Shown here piece by piece: positions 8,655 through 16,790 of a stretch of DNA of 64,000 bases. The notes beneath the pieces were generated by a model. That model ran no database searches, was not told the origin of the DNA, and saw only the letters and a list, made by a program, of their open reading frames with translations. Numbering within the stretch: position 1 is the first letter of the stretch; the number at the start of each line of letters is the position of its first letter. The translations under genes and the position numbers were made by a program. The stretch is from CAIWHR01 sp963846855 (GTDB lineage: Bacteria; Pseudomonadota; Gammaproteobacteria; Burkholderiales; Casimicrobiaceae), in assembly GCA_963846855.1 (NCBI GenBank), contig CAWJXK010000008.1:1426001-1490000 (forward strand), given 5' to 3'.

Positions 8655-9308
8655 GCGCGCGAGATGAGGTAAAGGCACGGGTAGACGAAGATCCAGACGA
8701 CATCGACGAAGTGCCAGTACAGCCCGGCGACCTCGACGTGGTCCGCGAGCGCGTTCGGGCGGGCGCGCCAAACCTGACGGGCGAGTACGAGCAGCACGAC
8801 GCACTCCGACCGTCAGGTGCACCAGGTGCAGGCCCGTCGTGGCGAAGTACAGTCCGAAGAACACGTGCGCGCCCGGCAGGTAACGCGGGTCGAACGTGAA
8901 GTTGACGAGGGGCACCAGATGGTCACGATAGTCGATGGCGTACTCGGTGAGCTTAAGGGCCGCGAACACGATGCCCAGCCCGGCCGTGACGAGAAGGAGC
9001 GCCGTCGTCGCTTTCGTGACTCCCCTGGCGGCCGTGCGTACAGCCAGCGCCATGAAGAAGCTGCTCGTGAGCAGGATCGCGGTATTGGCGGTGCCGATGA
9101 CGATGTTGGTGTGCCGGCTCGCGGCCGCGAACGCCTCCGGCGCATGAATCCGATCGATGGCGTAGGCAAAGAACAGCACGCCGAAGAACATCACTTCGGT
9201 GGCGATGAAGATCCACATCCCGAGGGTTGCGGCGGCGCGCTGTTGTGGCGCATCCTCGAATTGCTCGGCGACGCGCAGTGCGGTGCCCGTGAGAGCGTCG
9301 CTCGTCAT
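8651..9308 (-). pseudogene. coxC: cytochrome c oxidase subunit III, one frameshift
   Basis: Encodes the membrane subunit III of an aa3/caa3-type oxidase. ATG at 9308 has GAAGGA upstream and overlaps the coxA stop. The first 165 residues are in one frame: TLGMWIFIATEVMFFGVLFF, HTNIVIGTANTAILLTSSFF, then GAHVFFGLYFATTGLHLVHL. Near 8810 the frame is lost. Removing one base restores ARQVWRARPNALADHVEVAG and YWHFVDVVWIFVYPCLYL, ending exactly at the ATGA overlap with coxD. Length without the extra base matches the family. Either an error in the assembled sequence or a recent null mutation. Confidence 0.85.
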
Positions 9309-11005
9309 TGCGTTCCTTCGCGAGCATCCACCACGTCGCGCCCCAGCGCCGCGGCGCGGTAAGCGTACGGCGGGGCGTCCACGACGGGCACCGTGTCGAA
9401 GTTGTGCTTGGGTGGCGGCGACGCCGTGCGCCATTCGAGGCCAGTGGCGCCGCAAGGATTGGCGCCGGCACGCGCTCCGCGGAACAGCGACCAACCGAGA
9501 TACACGAGCGGCAGCACGTATCCGAGCGCGAGGATGACGGCGCCCGCCGACGACAGCACGTTCAGGGTCTGGAACTCCGGCGGGTATTCGTGGTAGCGCC
9601 GCGGCATGCCCGCGATGCCGAGCAGGTACTGGGGGAAGAACGTGAAGTTGAAGCCGACGAACAGGAGGATCGCCGCGAAGCGCGCCCACGGCTCCGGAGT
9701 ACATGCGGCCGGTGATCTTTGGCCACCAGAAATGGATGCCGCCGAGGTAGGCCGACACCGTGCCGCCCACCATGATGTAGTGGAAGTGCGCGACGACGAA
9801 GTAGGTGTCGGTGAGGTGCACGTCGAGCGCCAGCGCGGCGAGGAACAGTCCGGTCATGCCGCCGATCGTGAACAGGCCGACGAAGCCGAGCGCGTAGAGC
9901 ATCGGCGCGTCGAAGCGTGATGCGGCCGTGCTACAGCGTCGCGGTCCAGTTGAAGACCTTGATCGCCGACGGGATCGCGACGAGGAAGCTCAGCATCGAG
10001 AACACCATGCCCGCGTAGACCGACTGGCCCGACACGAACATGTGGTGGCCCCAGACCAGGAATCCGATTACCGCGATCGCCGACGATCGCGTACGCCATC
10101 ATGCGGTAGCCGAAGATCGGATTGCGCGCGAAGCAGGCGATGATCTCGCTCACGACGCCCATCGCCGGAAGCACCATGATGTAGACGGCCGGATGCGAAT
10201 AGAACCAGAACAGGTGCTGGAACAGCAGCGGGTCGCCGCCCAGCGCGCGGATCGAAAATGCCGATGCCGCCATAGCGCTCGACGGCGAGCAGCACGAGCG
10301 TCATCGCGAGCACGGGCGTGGCGAGCACGAGGATCGCGCAAGTGGCGTACTGGGCCCACACGAACAGCGGCAGCCGGAACCAGCCCATGCCCGGGCGCGC
10401 GCAGCTTGTGGATGGTGACGATGAAGTTGAGGCCCGGTGAGGATCGACGAGAAGCCGACGACGAAGACGCCGGCCAGCACGTAGAACACGTGCGTGTTGG
10501 AGAACATCGTGGAGAACGGCGCGTAGAACGTCCAGCCGGTGTCGACGCCGCCGCGCGATCAGCGCAGCGAGCGTGAACGTCGCGCCAGCCACGTACAGGT
10601 ACCAGCTCGCGAGGTTCAGGCGCGGGAACGCCATGTCGCGTGCGCCGATCATCAGCGGCACGAGGAAGTTGCCCAGCGTGGCAGGGATCGACGGGATCAG
10701 GAAGAACCACACCATGATCACGCCGTGCATCGTGAACAGCTTGTTGTACGTCTCGGCGCTGACGAGATCGCCCGCGGGCGTCGCCAGCTCGATCCGCATG
10801 AGCGTCGCCGCGACGCCGCCGATGAAGAAGAACACGGTGATCGCGACGGCGTAGAGGATGGCGATGCGCTTGTGATCGCGCGTCGTGAGCCACGAACGGA
10901 TCGTGTGGCCCTCGTCGAGATAGCTCGCCTGCGGATGCGCGGCGCGCTGCGCACCCGGGTCGCGCAGCGCATCGTTGTCGCCGCGGGCTAGGTTCGTCCG
11001 CTCAT
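9305..11005 (-). pseudogene. coxA: cytochrome c oxidase subunit I, multiple frame disruptions
   Basis: The catalytic heme-copper subunit, readable end to end across several frames. Blocks seen in order are LTTRDHKRIAILYAVAIT, TMHGVIMVWFFLIPSIPATL, MFSNTHVFYVLAGVFVVGF, GLNFIVTIHKLRAPG, the CuB region HLFWFYSHPAVYIMVLPA, VWGHHMFVSGQSVYAGM, the heme-ligand stretch TYFVVAHFHYIMVGGT and a C-terminus ending REGTQ. At least seven single-base shifts occur (near 9705, 9925, 10085, 10255, 10395, 10437, 10570). A TAG at 9932-9934 replaces the Trp codon expected in FNWTATLW. Total length 1701 bases fits an intact gene. Start assigned at the ATGA overlap (11005); another shift lies within its first codons. 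Confidence 0.85.
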
Positions 11006-11309
11006 CGTGGCCGCTCCGCGCGTTCGCGAGGCTCTTGATGTAGGCGATGAGGTCGAGGATGTCCTCCTCGCCGATCCTGCCCGCGAACGACGGCATGATC
11101 GGCTCGTAGCCCGCGGCGACCTCCTTCAGCGGCAGCAGGATCGAGTCGCGCAGGTAGCGCTCGTCGGCGACGAGTGACCGTGCCGTCGGCGAGGGGAACG
11201 GGCCTGCCGAACAGGCCCGCGAGGTTCGGCGCGTGCACCGCTGCGTTCGGCGCCGTGGCAGCCGCTGCAGCCGTAGCTGGCGGAACAGCGCTTCGCCGCG
11301 CGCGGCCAT
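11002..11309 (-). pseudogene. monoheme cytochrome c of the oxidase, frameshifted
   Basis: A short class I cytochrome c between coxB and coxA. From ATG 11309 it reads MAARGEALFRQ, then in shifted frames YGCSGCHGAERS with the CxxCH heme site, VHAPNLAGLFGRPVPLADGT, DERYLRDSILLPLKEVAAGY, EPIMPSFAGRIGEED and ILDLIAYIKSLAN. The Met of MPSF is the likely axial ligand. Three or four indels separate the blocks. In caa3 oxidases this domain is often fused to CoxB; restoring the frame near 11350 gives a stop at 11322-11324, so here it is probably a separate subunit that relays electrons to CuA. Confidence 0.75.
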
Positions 11310-11321
11310 GGTCGGACCCGC

Positions 11322-12049
11322 TCATGCGCGGTCGAGCCAGCGCTCGAAGTCGGCGGGCGTCGAGCACGACGATGTCGCCGCCCATGCGCGCGTGGTCGGT
11401 CCCGCAGTACTCGGCGCAGAACAGGTGGAAGCGGCCGGCCTCGGTCGGCGTGAACCAGAGTGCGGTATAACGGCCGGGAAGCACGTCCTGCTTCAGCCGG
11501 AACGCCGGCACGAAAAAGCTGTGGATGACGTCCTGCGAGGTCATCACGAGCTTGACCGGCTGACCCTGCGGCAAATGCAGTTCGTCGATCTCGCGCTGCC
11601 CGTCGGCGATGCTGCAGCTTCCACATCCACTGCTTGGCGACGACAAAGACTTCCGTCGCCGCGGCGGGCGCCTGGGCACGCAGAAGGTACAGGCGCGCGC
11701 CCCACGCGAAGGCGCCAAGGAACAACAGCAGCGGCGTCAAGGTCCAGGCGAGTTCGACGCGGCGGCGCGCGCGCGCCTGTGCGGCGGCAACGTCGCGGTC
11801 GCGCGGCGTCGTCGAGCCGGCGCGATAGCGGATTCCGAAGACGATCATCGTGACGAAGATGGCGAGCGTGACAGCCCCCGTGACGCCGGCGACGGCGTAC
11901 AGGAGATGATCGACGCGTGGCGCGATCGTTGAGGCTTGGTCCGGCGTGCCGAGCCAGCTCATCGCAATCGCTCCCGGATTCGCGCATAGCGCGATATAGC
12001 CGCCGAGCGCGAGCAGGACGGCGAGTGCCGCCGCACGCACTGCGTTCAT
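11322..12049 (-). pseudogene. coxB: cytochrome c oxidase subunit II (CuA), frameshifted
   Basis: Periplasmic CuA subunit. ATG 12049 starts MNAVRAAALAVLLALGGYIA, and two membrane helices follow (about residues 40-62 and 85-110). After one shift near 11620 the cupredoxin domain reads TSQDVIHSFFVPAFRLKQDV, GRYTALWFTPTEAGRFHLF and CAEYCGTDHARMGGDIVVLD, which holds the CxxxC, His and Met ligands of CuA. After a second shift near 11355 it ends DFERWLDRA. Both shifts are cured by deleting one base. It overlaps or abuts the sco gene upstream and the cytochrome c gene downstream. Confidence 0.83.
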
Positions 12050-12720
12050 CGGCGACGAAGCTGTAGCGGCCGGTGCGCGGGTCGTAGTGGAAGCACATGA
12101 GCCACGTGCGTGGTTCGGCTTCGAGCGGAGCCGCCAAAGGCGGTGCCGCGCCGCGCGCACTCGCAAGCGCGTCGCGGAGCTCGGCGGGCGCGAACGTCGC
12201 GCCATACAGCACGCGCGCTATGCGGCCCCCCGGGGAAACGATCGCAATTCCGGACGCGTGGGCGTATTGGCGCTCTCCTGGAACATAGGCATAACGGTAG
12301 CCGAGCGCGTCGGTGAAGCGGCCGATGTCCGCGTCATCGCCGGTGAGGAAGTGCCAGCCGTCGTTGGCGCCTGCGATCGTCTTCTTCTTGGCGAGCGCGT
12401 CGGCGGGCGTTTCCAGTGGCGCAATGCTTACGGCCACGACCTCGACGTCGCGACCCGGGCGCAAGCCGGCCGCGGCAAGCGAGGCTGCAACGCCACGCAG
12501 GACGACGCCGCACAGGTTCGAGCACTCGAAATACGCGGGAACCACGATCGCCGGATGCGAGGCGACGAGATCGCCCAGGCGCACCGCATCCTTGTGCTCG
12601 TCGACGAAGTGGGCATCCATGGGCACGGTCGCGCCGGCAGGGGGCGCGAACGAGACGCGATCCGCAGGTGGCACCGCGGCCGCGACAGCGACGGACGCGA
12701 GCAGCGAGTGCGCCGATCAC
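12046..12720 (-). pseudogene. SCO1/SenC copper chaperone, frame uncertain at both ends
   Basis: Thioredoxin-fold protein that delivers copper to the CuA site of subunit II. The core frame runs about 200 residues: PAIVVPAYFECSNLCGVVL with the copper-binding CxxxC, VSIAPLETPADALAKKKTI, WHFLTGDDADIGRFTDALGY, and YVPGERQYAHASGIAIVSPG with the distal His. The N-terminal signal sequence starts GTG 12720, overlapping the stop of the gene before, and needs one base removed near 12700 to join the core. The C-terminal end (CFHYDPRTGRYSF) runs into the coxB start, and its stop is not certain. Confidence 0.75.
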
Positions 12721-13073
12721 GGAACTCTCCTCCGCGCCGCGCTTTCGGCAACCAGCGCCATCGCACGCTCGATGGGAATGCGCGCAACACTGTGGCCGGC
12801 ATCGAGCCACGCGTAGGTGTCGAGCAGCGCGCGCTTTTCTGCCATGAACGCGCGAAGGTCCTGTCCGGGATTCGTTTGCAGGATGGCGTTGCCCCGGATC
12901 GGCGGCGGCGCTCCGTGCTGCGCTCCCGTCCAGGGGGGCGGTCCGTCGATGTGAAGGTGCGTTGCCAAATAGGCGGCCAGCAGCGCAAACGCGATCGCCG
13001 CCGCGATCGATAGCCCGCCGACGCCGATGGCGGACCATTGCAGGCCTTCCGGCATGTGGCGATCGCTAGCCAT
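12717..13073 (-). CDS. small membrane-anchored protein of the ACIII-oxidase operon
   Basis: A 118-residue protein with one membrane helix (about residues 14-38) and a periplasmic part. The part near residue 85 onward, YAWLDAGHSVARIPIERAMA, is a motif I know from conserved hypothetical proteins encoded beside heme-copper oxidases. It begins 8 bases inside actF and its stop overlaps the SCO start, so translation is coupled. A role in oxidase assembly or as an accessory subunit is inferred from context only. Confidence 0.75.
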   Translation of the reverse strand: MASDRHMPEGLQWSAIGVGGLSIAAAIAFALLAAYLATHLHIDGPPPWTGAQHGAPPPIRGNAILQTNPGQDLRAFMAEKRALLDTYAWLDAGHSVARIPIERAMALVAESAARRRVP

Positions 13074-14211
13074 GCGCCCCCGCCTCGGAGGTCACGCCGA
13101 TCGCGGTCGGCGGCAGGCGCTCGGCAATCGCAATCACCGCGGCGAGCCAAAGCCCGCCTTGGGCAATCAACGCCGAGAAGTCGAGCCAGTGAAGCGAGAA
13201 GCCGTGGACGCGCAGCGACGGAAGCGTGAGCCACACGTCGTCGAGCCACGTGCCGGTGAGCACCATGAGACATACGAGCCCCAGCAGCGTCGGATTCCGT
13301 TTGATGACGCGAAACAGCATGGCGAGGAATGGCAGTACGAACACGAGACCGAGCACGACGAGCGCGAGCCACCGCCAGGACGTGAACACACGAGGCCAGT
13401 ACCAGGAGGCGCCGTGAGGGAGATCCTCGGCCCAAACGATGAAGTACTGCGTATAGGCGATGTAGGCCCAGAACATCACCACGGTGAGCAGCAGGTTCCC
13501 GAAGTCGCCGAAGTCGCGTGCGCTCGCGGGCGGCGTCTGCGCGCGCGGCCACGGATCGAGCGCGACGACCGCGACGGTGAACGCGACCGCCGCAACGAAC
13601 TGCCCGGCGCCGAGGCGCAAGCCGACCGCCGTCGAGTTCCAGTCGGGAACGAGCGACGCCACCCAGTCGTACGCGAACAGCGTGACCGTCGCGAGATAGA
13701 CGAGCAGTCCGGCGACGCTGATGCGGCGTCGCATGCGCACGTCGGCCGGCTGCGCACTGCCGAGCCTTCTCGCGAGCGCGACGGCGAACATCGTCCATAC
13801 CAGGAGCCACACCGCATTGCGCGCCAGGAAGCCCGGCACATTCAGGAACCAGTGCTTGTGCTGCAGCACTTCGCTCGTGGCGACCGCGCCGGGGCGCGCC
13901 CACTCGAACAGCGACGGCAGGCCGAAGGCAAGCGGCACTCCGAAAAGGGCGCACAGCGGCAGGGTCAGCATTGCCGCCTCGAGCGGACGGCGCAGCACGA
14001 GCCCCCAGCGACCACCCGTGAGCTCGTGGATCATCACGTTCATCATGCCGCCGACGGCGATGCCGATCACGAACAGCCAGCTCGCGAGCCAGCCCGCGAA
14101 GAATGCACGTGGCTCGAACGCACCTCCGATGCCGCAAGCGACGAGCGCGACGCCGCCCAGCGATGCGGCGCGGCGCGACGCGCTCGGAAGTGCGCTCCAC
14201 GCGGAGATCAT
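13066..14211 (-). CDS. actF: alternative complex III subunit ActF (integral membrane)
   Basis: A 381-residue polytopic membrane protein with about ten hydrophobic segments, related to the NrfD/ActC architecture but lacking strong motifs. Characteristic stretches are FVIGIAVGGMMNVMIHELTG, HKHWFLNVPGFLARNAVWLL, YDWVASLVPDWNSTAVGLRL and FWAYIAYTQYFIVWAEDLPH. In the Rhodothermus complex ActC and ActF sit side by side and are proposed to conduct protons. It starts with an ATGA overlap on actE. The frame is intact. Confidence 0.9.
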   Translation of the reverse strand: MISAWSALPSASRRAASLGGVALVACGIGGAFEPRAFFAGWLASWLFVIGIAVGGMMNVMIHELTGGRWGLVLRRPLEAAMLTLPLCALFGVPLAFGLPSLFEWARPGAVATSEVLQHKHWFLNVPGFLARNAVWLLVWTMFAVALARRLGSAQPADVRMRRRISVAGLLVYLATVTLFAYDWVASLVPDWNSTAVGLRLGAGQFVAAVAFTVAVVALDPWPRAQTPPASARDFGDFGNLLLTVVMFWAYIAYTQYFIVWAEDLPHGASWYWPRVFTSWRWLALVVLGLVFVLPFLAMLFRVIKRNPTLLGLVCLMVLTGTWLDDVWLTLPSLRVHGFSLHWLDFSALIAQGGLWLAAVIAIAERLPPTAIGVTSEAGAHG

Positions 14212-14870
14212 CGCGTTCCTGCGGTCGCGGGAGGAAGAAGCCGCTCGAGGTCGTTCTGCGCGAGCGACGCGGCCGGGGCGTGCTGCGAGAGTTGCATGGC
14301 GCGAATGTAGCCGATGATAGCGAGACGATCGTCCGGCGGGACGCGCGTCGCATACGAATGCATCGCGCCGTAGCCGTTCGTGATCACCGCGTAGAAATGC
14401 GCATCGGGCGCCTCGCGCAGCCGATCGATGTGGAACGACGGGGGATGTGGAAAGCCGCGCCGCGCGACCATGCCGTCGCCGTCGCCCACAATGCTGTGGC
14501 AGGGCGCGCAGAAGATGTCGAAGCGTTCGCGGCCGCGCGCCAACGCCTGTGGCGTCGTCGATGCATGAACCACGGGGGAGGGCGCCTCCGCCGCGGCACC
14601 ACTGCGAAGCTCCGGCCGCAGCGTATCGAAAGCGCCCGGTTGCGGCGCCGGCTCGAGCGTGCCGAGGCGACCGCTGCTGCTGCCGGCGAAAGTACCACCG
14701 CTGCGGGCGACGACGTCGTCCGGCGGTGGGCGCGACGCGCGGCCGTCGGCCCATTGGATGCTATGCGCGAGCGGCTTGTAGCGCGGCTGGTCGTACATGT
14801 CGCGAAACGTCCGCTCGCAACCGGCCAATGCGAGAAGTGCCGCCGCGGCCGCGATGCGCAGGGCCGTCAT
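14208..14870 (-). CDS. actE: alternative complex III subunit ActE, monoheme cytochrome c lipoprotein
   Basis: A 220-residue protein with a lipoprotein signal (LLALAGC, Cys18 as the acylated residue). A Pro/Ala-rich linker leads to a class I cytochrome c domain with heme motif CAPCH near residue 125. The likely axial Met lies in the GYGAMHSYATRVPPDD stretch. As part of ACIII it accepts electrons from the ActAB iron-sulfur/heme chain and hands them to the oxidase. ATGA overlaps link it to actD and actF. Confidence 0.92.
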   Translation of the reverse strand: MTALRIAAAAALLALAGCERTFRDMYDQPRYKPLAHSIQWADGRASRPPPDDVVARSGGTFAGSSSGRLGTLEPAPQPGAFDTLRPELRSGAAAEAPSPVVHASTTPQALARGRERFDIFCAPCHSIVGDGDGMVARRGFPHPPSFHIDRLREAPDAHFYAVITNGYGAMHSYATRVPPDDRLAIIGYIRAMQLSQHAPAASLAQNDLERLLPPATAGTR

Positions 14871-15403
14871 GTGGCGACCTCGAATACGCGTATGGGCGCG
14901 AGTGTCGTCAGGAATGCGCGGACGCCATCGGCGTCGAAGGCGGCATCGCTTGCGCGCACGCTCACGAAGAAGCGATTGCGCGACGCGAGGTCGAAATCGG
15001 GCGCGTTAAAGATGGGATGGTGCAGCCGCGGCAGCCCGTTGAGGGCAAGCATCCCGATGAACGCCGCCAGCGCGGCGCCGAGGACGGCAAGTTCGAATGT
15101 CGGAATGATGAACACCGGCCAGCTATCGAGTGGCCGACCGCCCGAGTTGATCGGAAAGTCGATCACGGCGCTGTACCACATGAGCGCGTAGATGGCGGCT
15201 CCGCCGACAATGCCGCCGAGGAGTGCGAGCAGCGGGACGCGGTTGCTTCCAAAGCCGATCGCTTCGGCGAGGCCGTCGACGGCGTAGGGCGCATACGCAT
15301 CGACTTGCTCGTAGCGCGCACGGCACAGGCGTGCGGCCTGGACGAGCTTGTCGGGGTCGCCGAATTCAGCGGCGAGCGCGTGGAGCGTGGACGGGCCGCT
15401 CAT
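14867..15403 (-). CDS. actD: alternative complex III subunit ActD (DUF3341)
   Basis: A 178-residue DUF3341 protein. The N-terminal 75 residues are soluble (ALAAEFGDPDKLVQAARL, YEQVDAYAPYAVDGLAEAIG). Two hydrophobic hairpin helices follow (about residues 58-80 and 100-122), then a cytoplasmic tail ending in PIRVFEVAT. It is a structural subunit without cofactors in the known ACIII. Start and stop both overlap neighbours by the ATGA tetranucleotide. Confidence 0.92.
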   Translation of the reverse strand: MSGPSTLHALAAEFGDPDKLVQAARLCRARYEQVDAYAPYAVDGLAEAIGFGSNRVPLLALLGGIVGGAAIYALMWYSAVIDFPINSGGRPLDSWPVFIIPTFELAVLGAALAAFIGMLALNGLPRLHHPIFNAPDFDLASRNRFFVSVRASDAAFDADGVRAFLTTLAPIRVFEVAT

Positions 15404-16770
15404 TGCGACCGTCCGGCGACGATTCGCCTGTCGCGCACTTCCTTGCGCAGCTCCGACATCGAAATCGCAGGCAGATAGCGCAGGAACAGCAGGAACAGCA
15501 GCGCGAAGGCGCCGATCGACCCCGCGAGCGTGGCCAAGTCCCAGAACGTAGGGTAAAACATGTGCCACGACGACGGCAGGAAATCGCGCTCGAGGCTCGC
15601 CACGATGATCATGAAACGCTCGAGCCACATCCCGAGCAGGACCACGATGCCCACGACGAAGAGCGCGATCGGCGAGTCGCGGACGCTGCGTAGCCACAGC
15701 GCTTGCGGGATCACGACGTTGCAAAGCACGACCGACCACGACACTGGCGCATACGGGCCGGTGTAACGAATAGTGATCATCGCGATCTCGTACCGGTCGG
15801 CGCTGTAGTACGCGTTGAAAACCTCGACCAGGTAGCTGTACGCAATGATGAGCCCGGTCACGAGCATCAGGATTCCTATCCGGGCCAGGTGCTTCACGGT
15901 GATGAAGTCGCGAAGCTTGAACACGGCCCGCAGCGGGACGGCGAGCACGATTGCCATCGCGAATCCCGAGTACAGCGCGCCGTCGACGAAATACGGAGGG
16001 AAAATCGTCGAGTGCCATCCGGGCACGAGGCCGTACGAGAAGTCGAGCGACACGACGGTGTGGACCGAGATCACGAGCGGCGTCGCGAGCCCCGCCATGA
16101 GCAGATACGCAGTCTCGAAGCGATGCCAATGGCGCGCCTCGCCGCGCCATCCCAGCGCGAACAGCCCGTACGCGATCTGCTTTCCGCGTGCTCGCGCCCG
16201 ATCGCGCAGCGAGGCGAGGTCGGGCAGCAGGCCCATGTACCAGAACAGGATCGAGACGATGATGTACGTGCTGATCGCGAAGATGTCCCACACCAGGGGG
16301 CTGCGCCACTGCGGCCACAGGTTCATGACGTTCGGATAGGGAATCAGCCAGTAGAAGAACCATGGTCGGCCGAGATGGAGGATGGGCATAATCCCCGCCA
16401 TGGCGACGGCAAAGATCGTCATCGCCTCGGCGAAGCGATTGATCGACGTGCGCCAATGCTGGCGCAGCAGCAGCAGGAATGCCGAGATGAAGGTGCCCGC
16501 ATGGCCGATGCCGACCCACCACACGAAATTGGTGAGCGCGAACGCCCACGCCACCGGCTGGTTGATCCCCCAGATGCCGACGCCTTTCGCGAACAGGTAG
16601 CTGATCGCGACGAGAAACAGCACGGTGAGCGCGCCGCTCAGGGCGAACCCGACGTAGTAGCCCCAGTGCATCGGACGCACCAGGACGAGGTCGCTGATCT
16701 TGTCGGTGATGACCGCGCCGGTGTAGCGTTGGCCGGGCGCAGGAACGATCGTTCCCGCGTCAGCGCTCAT
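15400..16770 (-). CDS. actC: alternative complex III subunit ActC (NrfD/PsrC-like quinol-oxidising membrane subunit)
   Basis: A 456-residue NrfD-family membrane protein with about ten helices. ATG 16770 is chosen over 16800 because GAAGG lies 6 bases before it. Signature stretches are RPMHWGYYVGFALSGALTVL, FVWWVGIGHAGTFISAFLLL, the conserved His of ILHLGRPWFFYWLIPYPN, and YLVEVFNAYYSADRYE. ActC is thought to hold the quinol site near the periplasmic face and to form a proton path with ActF. It lies 20 bases after actB. Confidence 0.93.
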   Translation of the reverse strand: MSADAGTIVPAPGQRYTGAVITDKISDLVLVRPMHWGYYVGFALSGALTVLFLVAISYLFAKGVGIWGINQPVAWAFALTNFVWWVGIGHAGTFISAFLLLLRQHWRTSINRFAEAMTIFAVAMAGIMPILHLGRPWFFYWLIPYPNVMNLWPQWRSPLVWDIFAISTYIIVSILFWYMGLLPDLASLRDRARARGKQIAYGLFALGWRGEARHWHRFETAYLLMAGLATPLVISVHTVVSLDFSYGLVPGWHSTIFPPYFVDGALYSGFAMAIVLAVPLRAVFKLRDFITVKHLARIGILMLVTGLIIAYSYLVEVFNAYYSADRYEIAMITIRYTGPYAPVSWSVVLCNVVIPQALWLRSVRDSPIALFVVGIVVLLGMWLERFMIIVASLERDFLPSSWHMFYPTFWDLATLAGSIGAFALLFLLFLRYLPAISMSELRKEVRDRRIVAGRSQ

Positions 16771-16790
16771 GGCCTTCACGTCGCTGGGTG

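Noticed and set aside
8385..9902. One fused CoxA-CoxC-CoxD protein
   Set aside because: The continuous frame is an artefact of two compensating shifts; each subunit has its own start, stop and ATGA overlap.
11002..12049. CoxB-cytochrome c fusion as in many caa3 oxidases
   Set aside because: Restoring the frame near 11355 produces a stop at 11322-11324 before the cytochrome domain, so separate genes are more likely; this remains sensitive to sequence errors.
12428..14353. 641-codon minus-strand frame overlapping actF and the sco region
   Set aside because: It lies in another frame of the same strand as actF and has the Arg-rich composition of a shifted reading.
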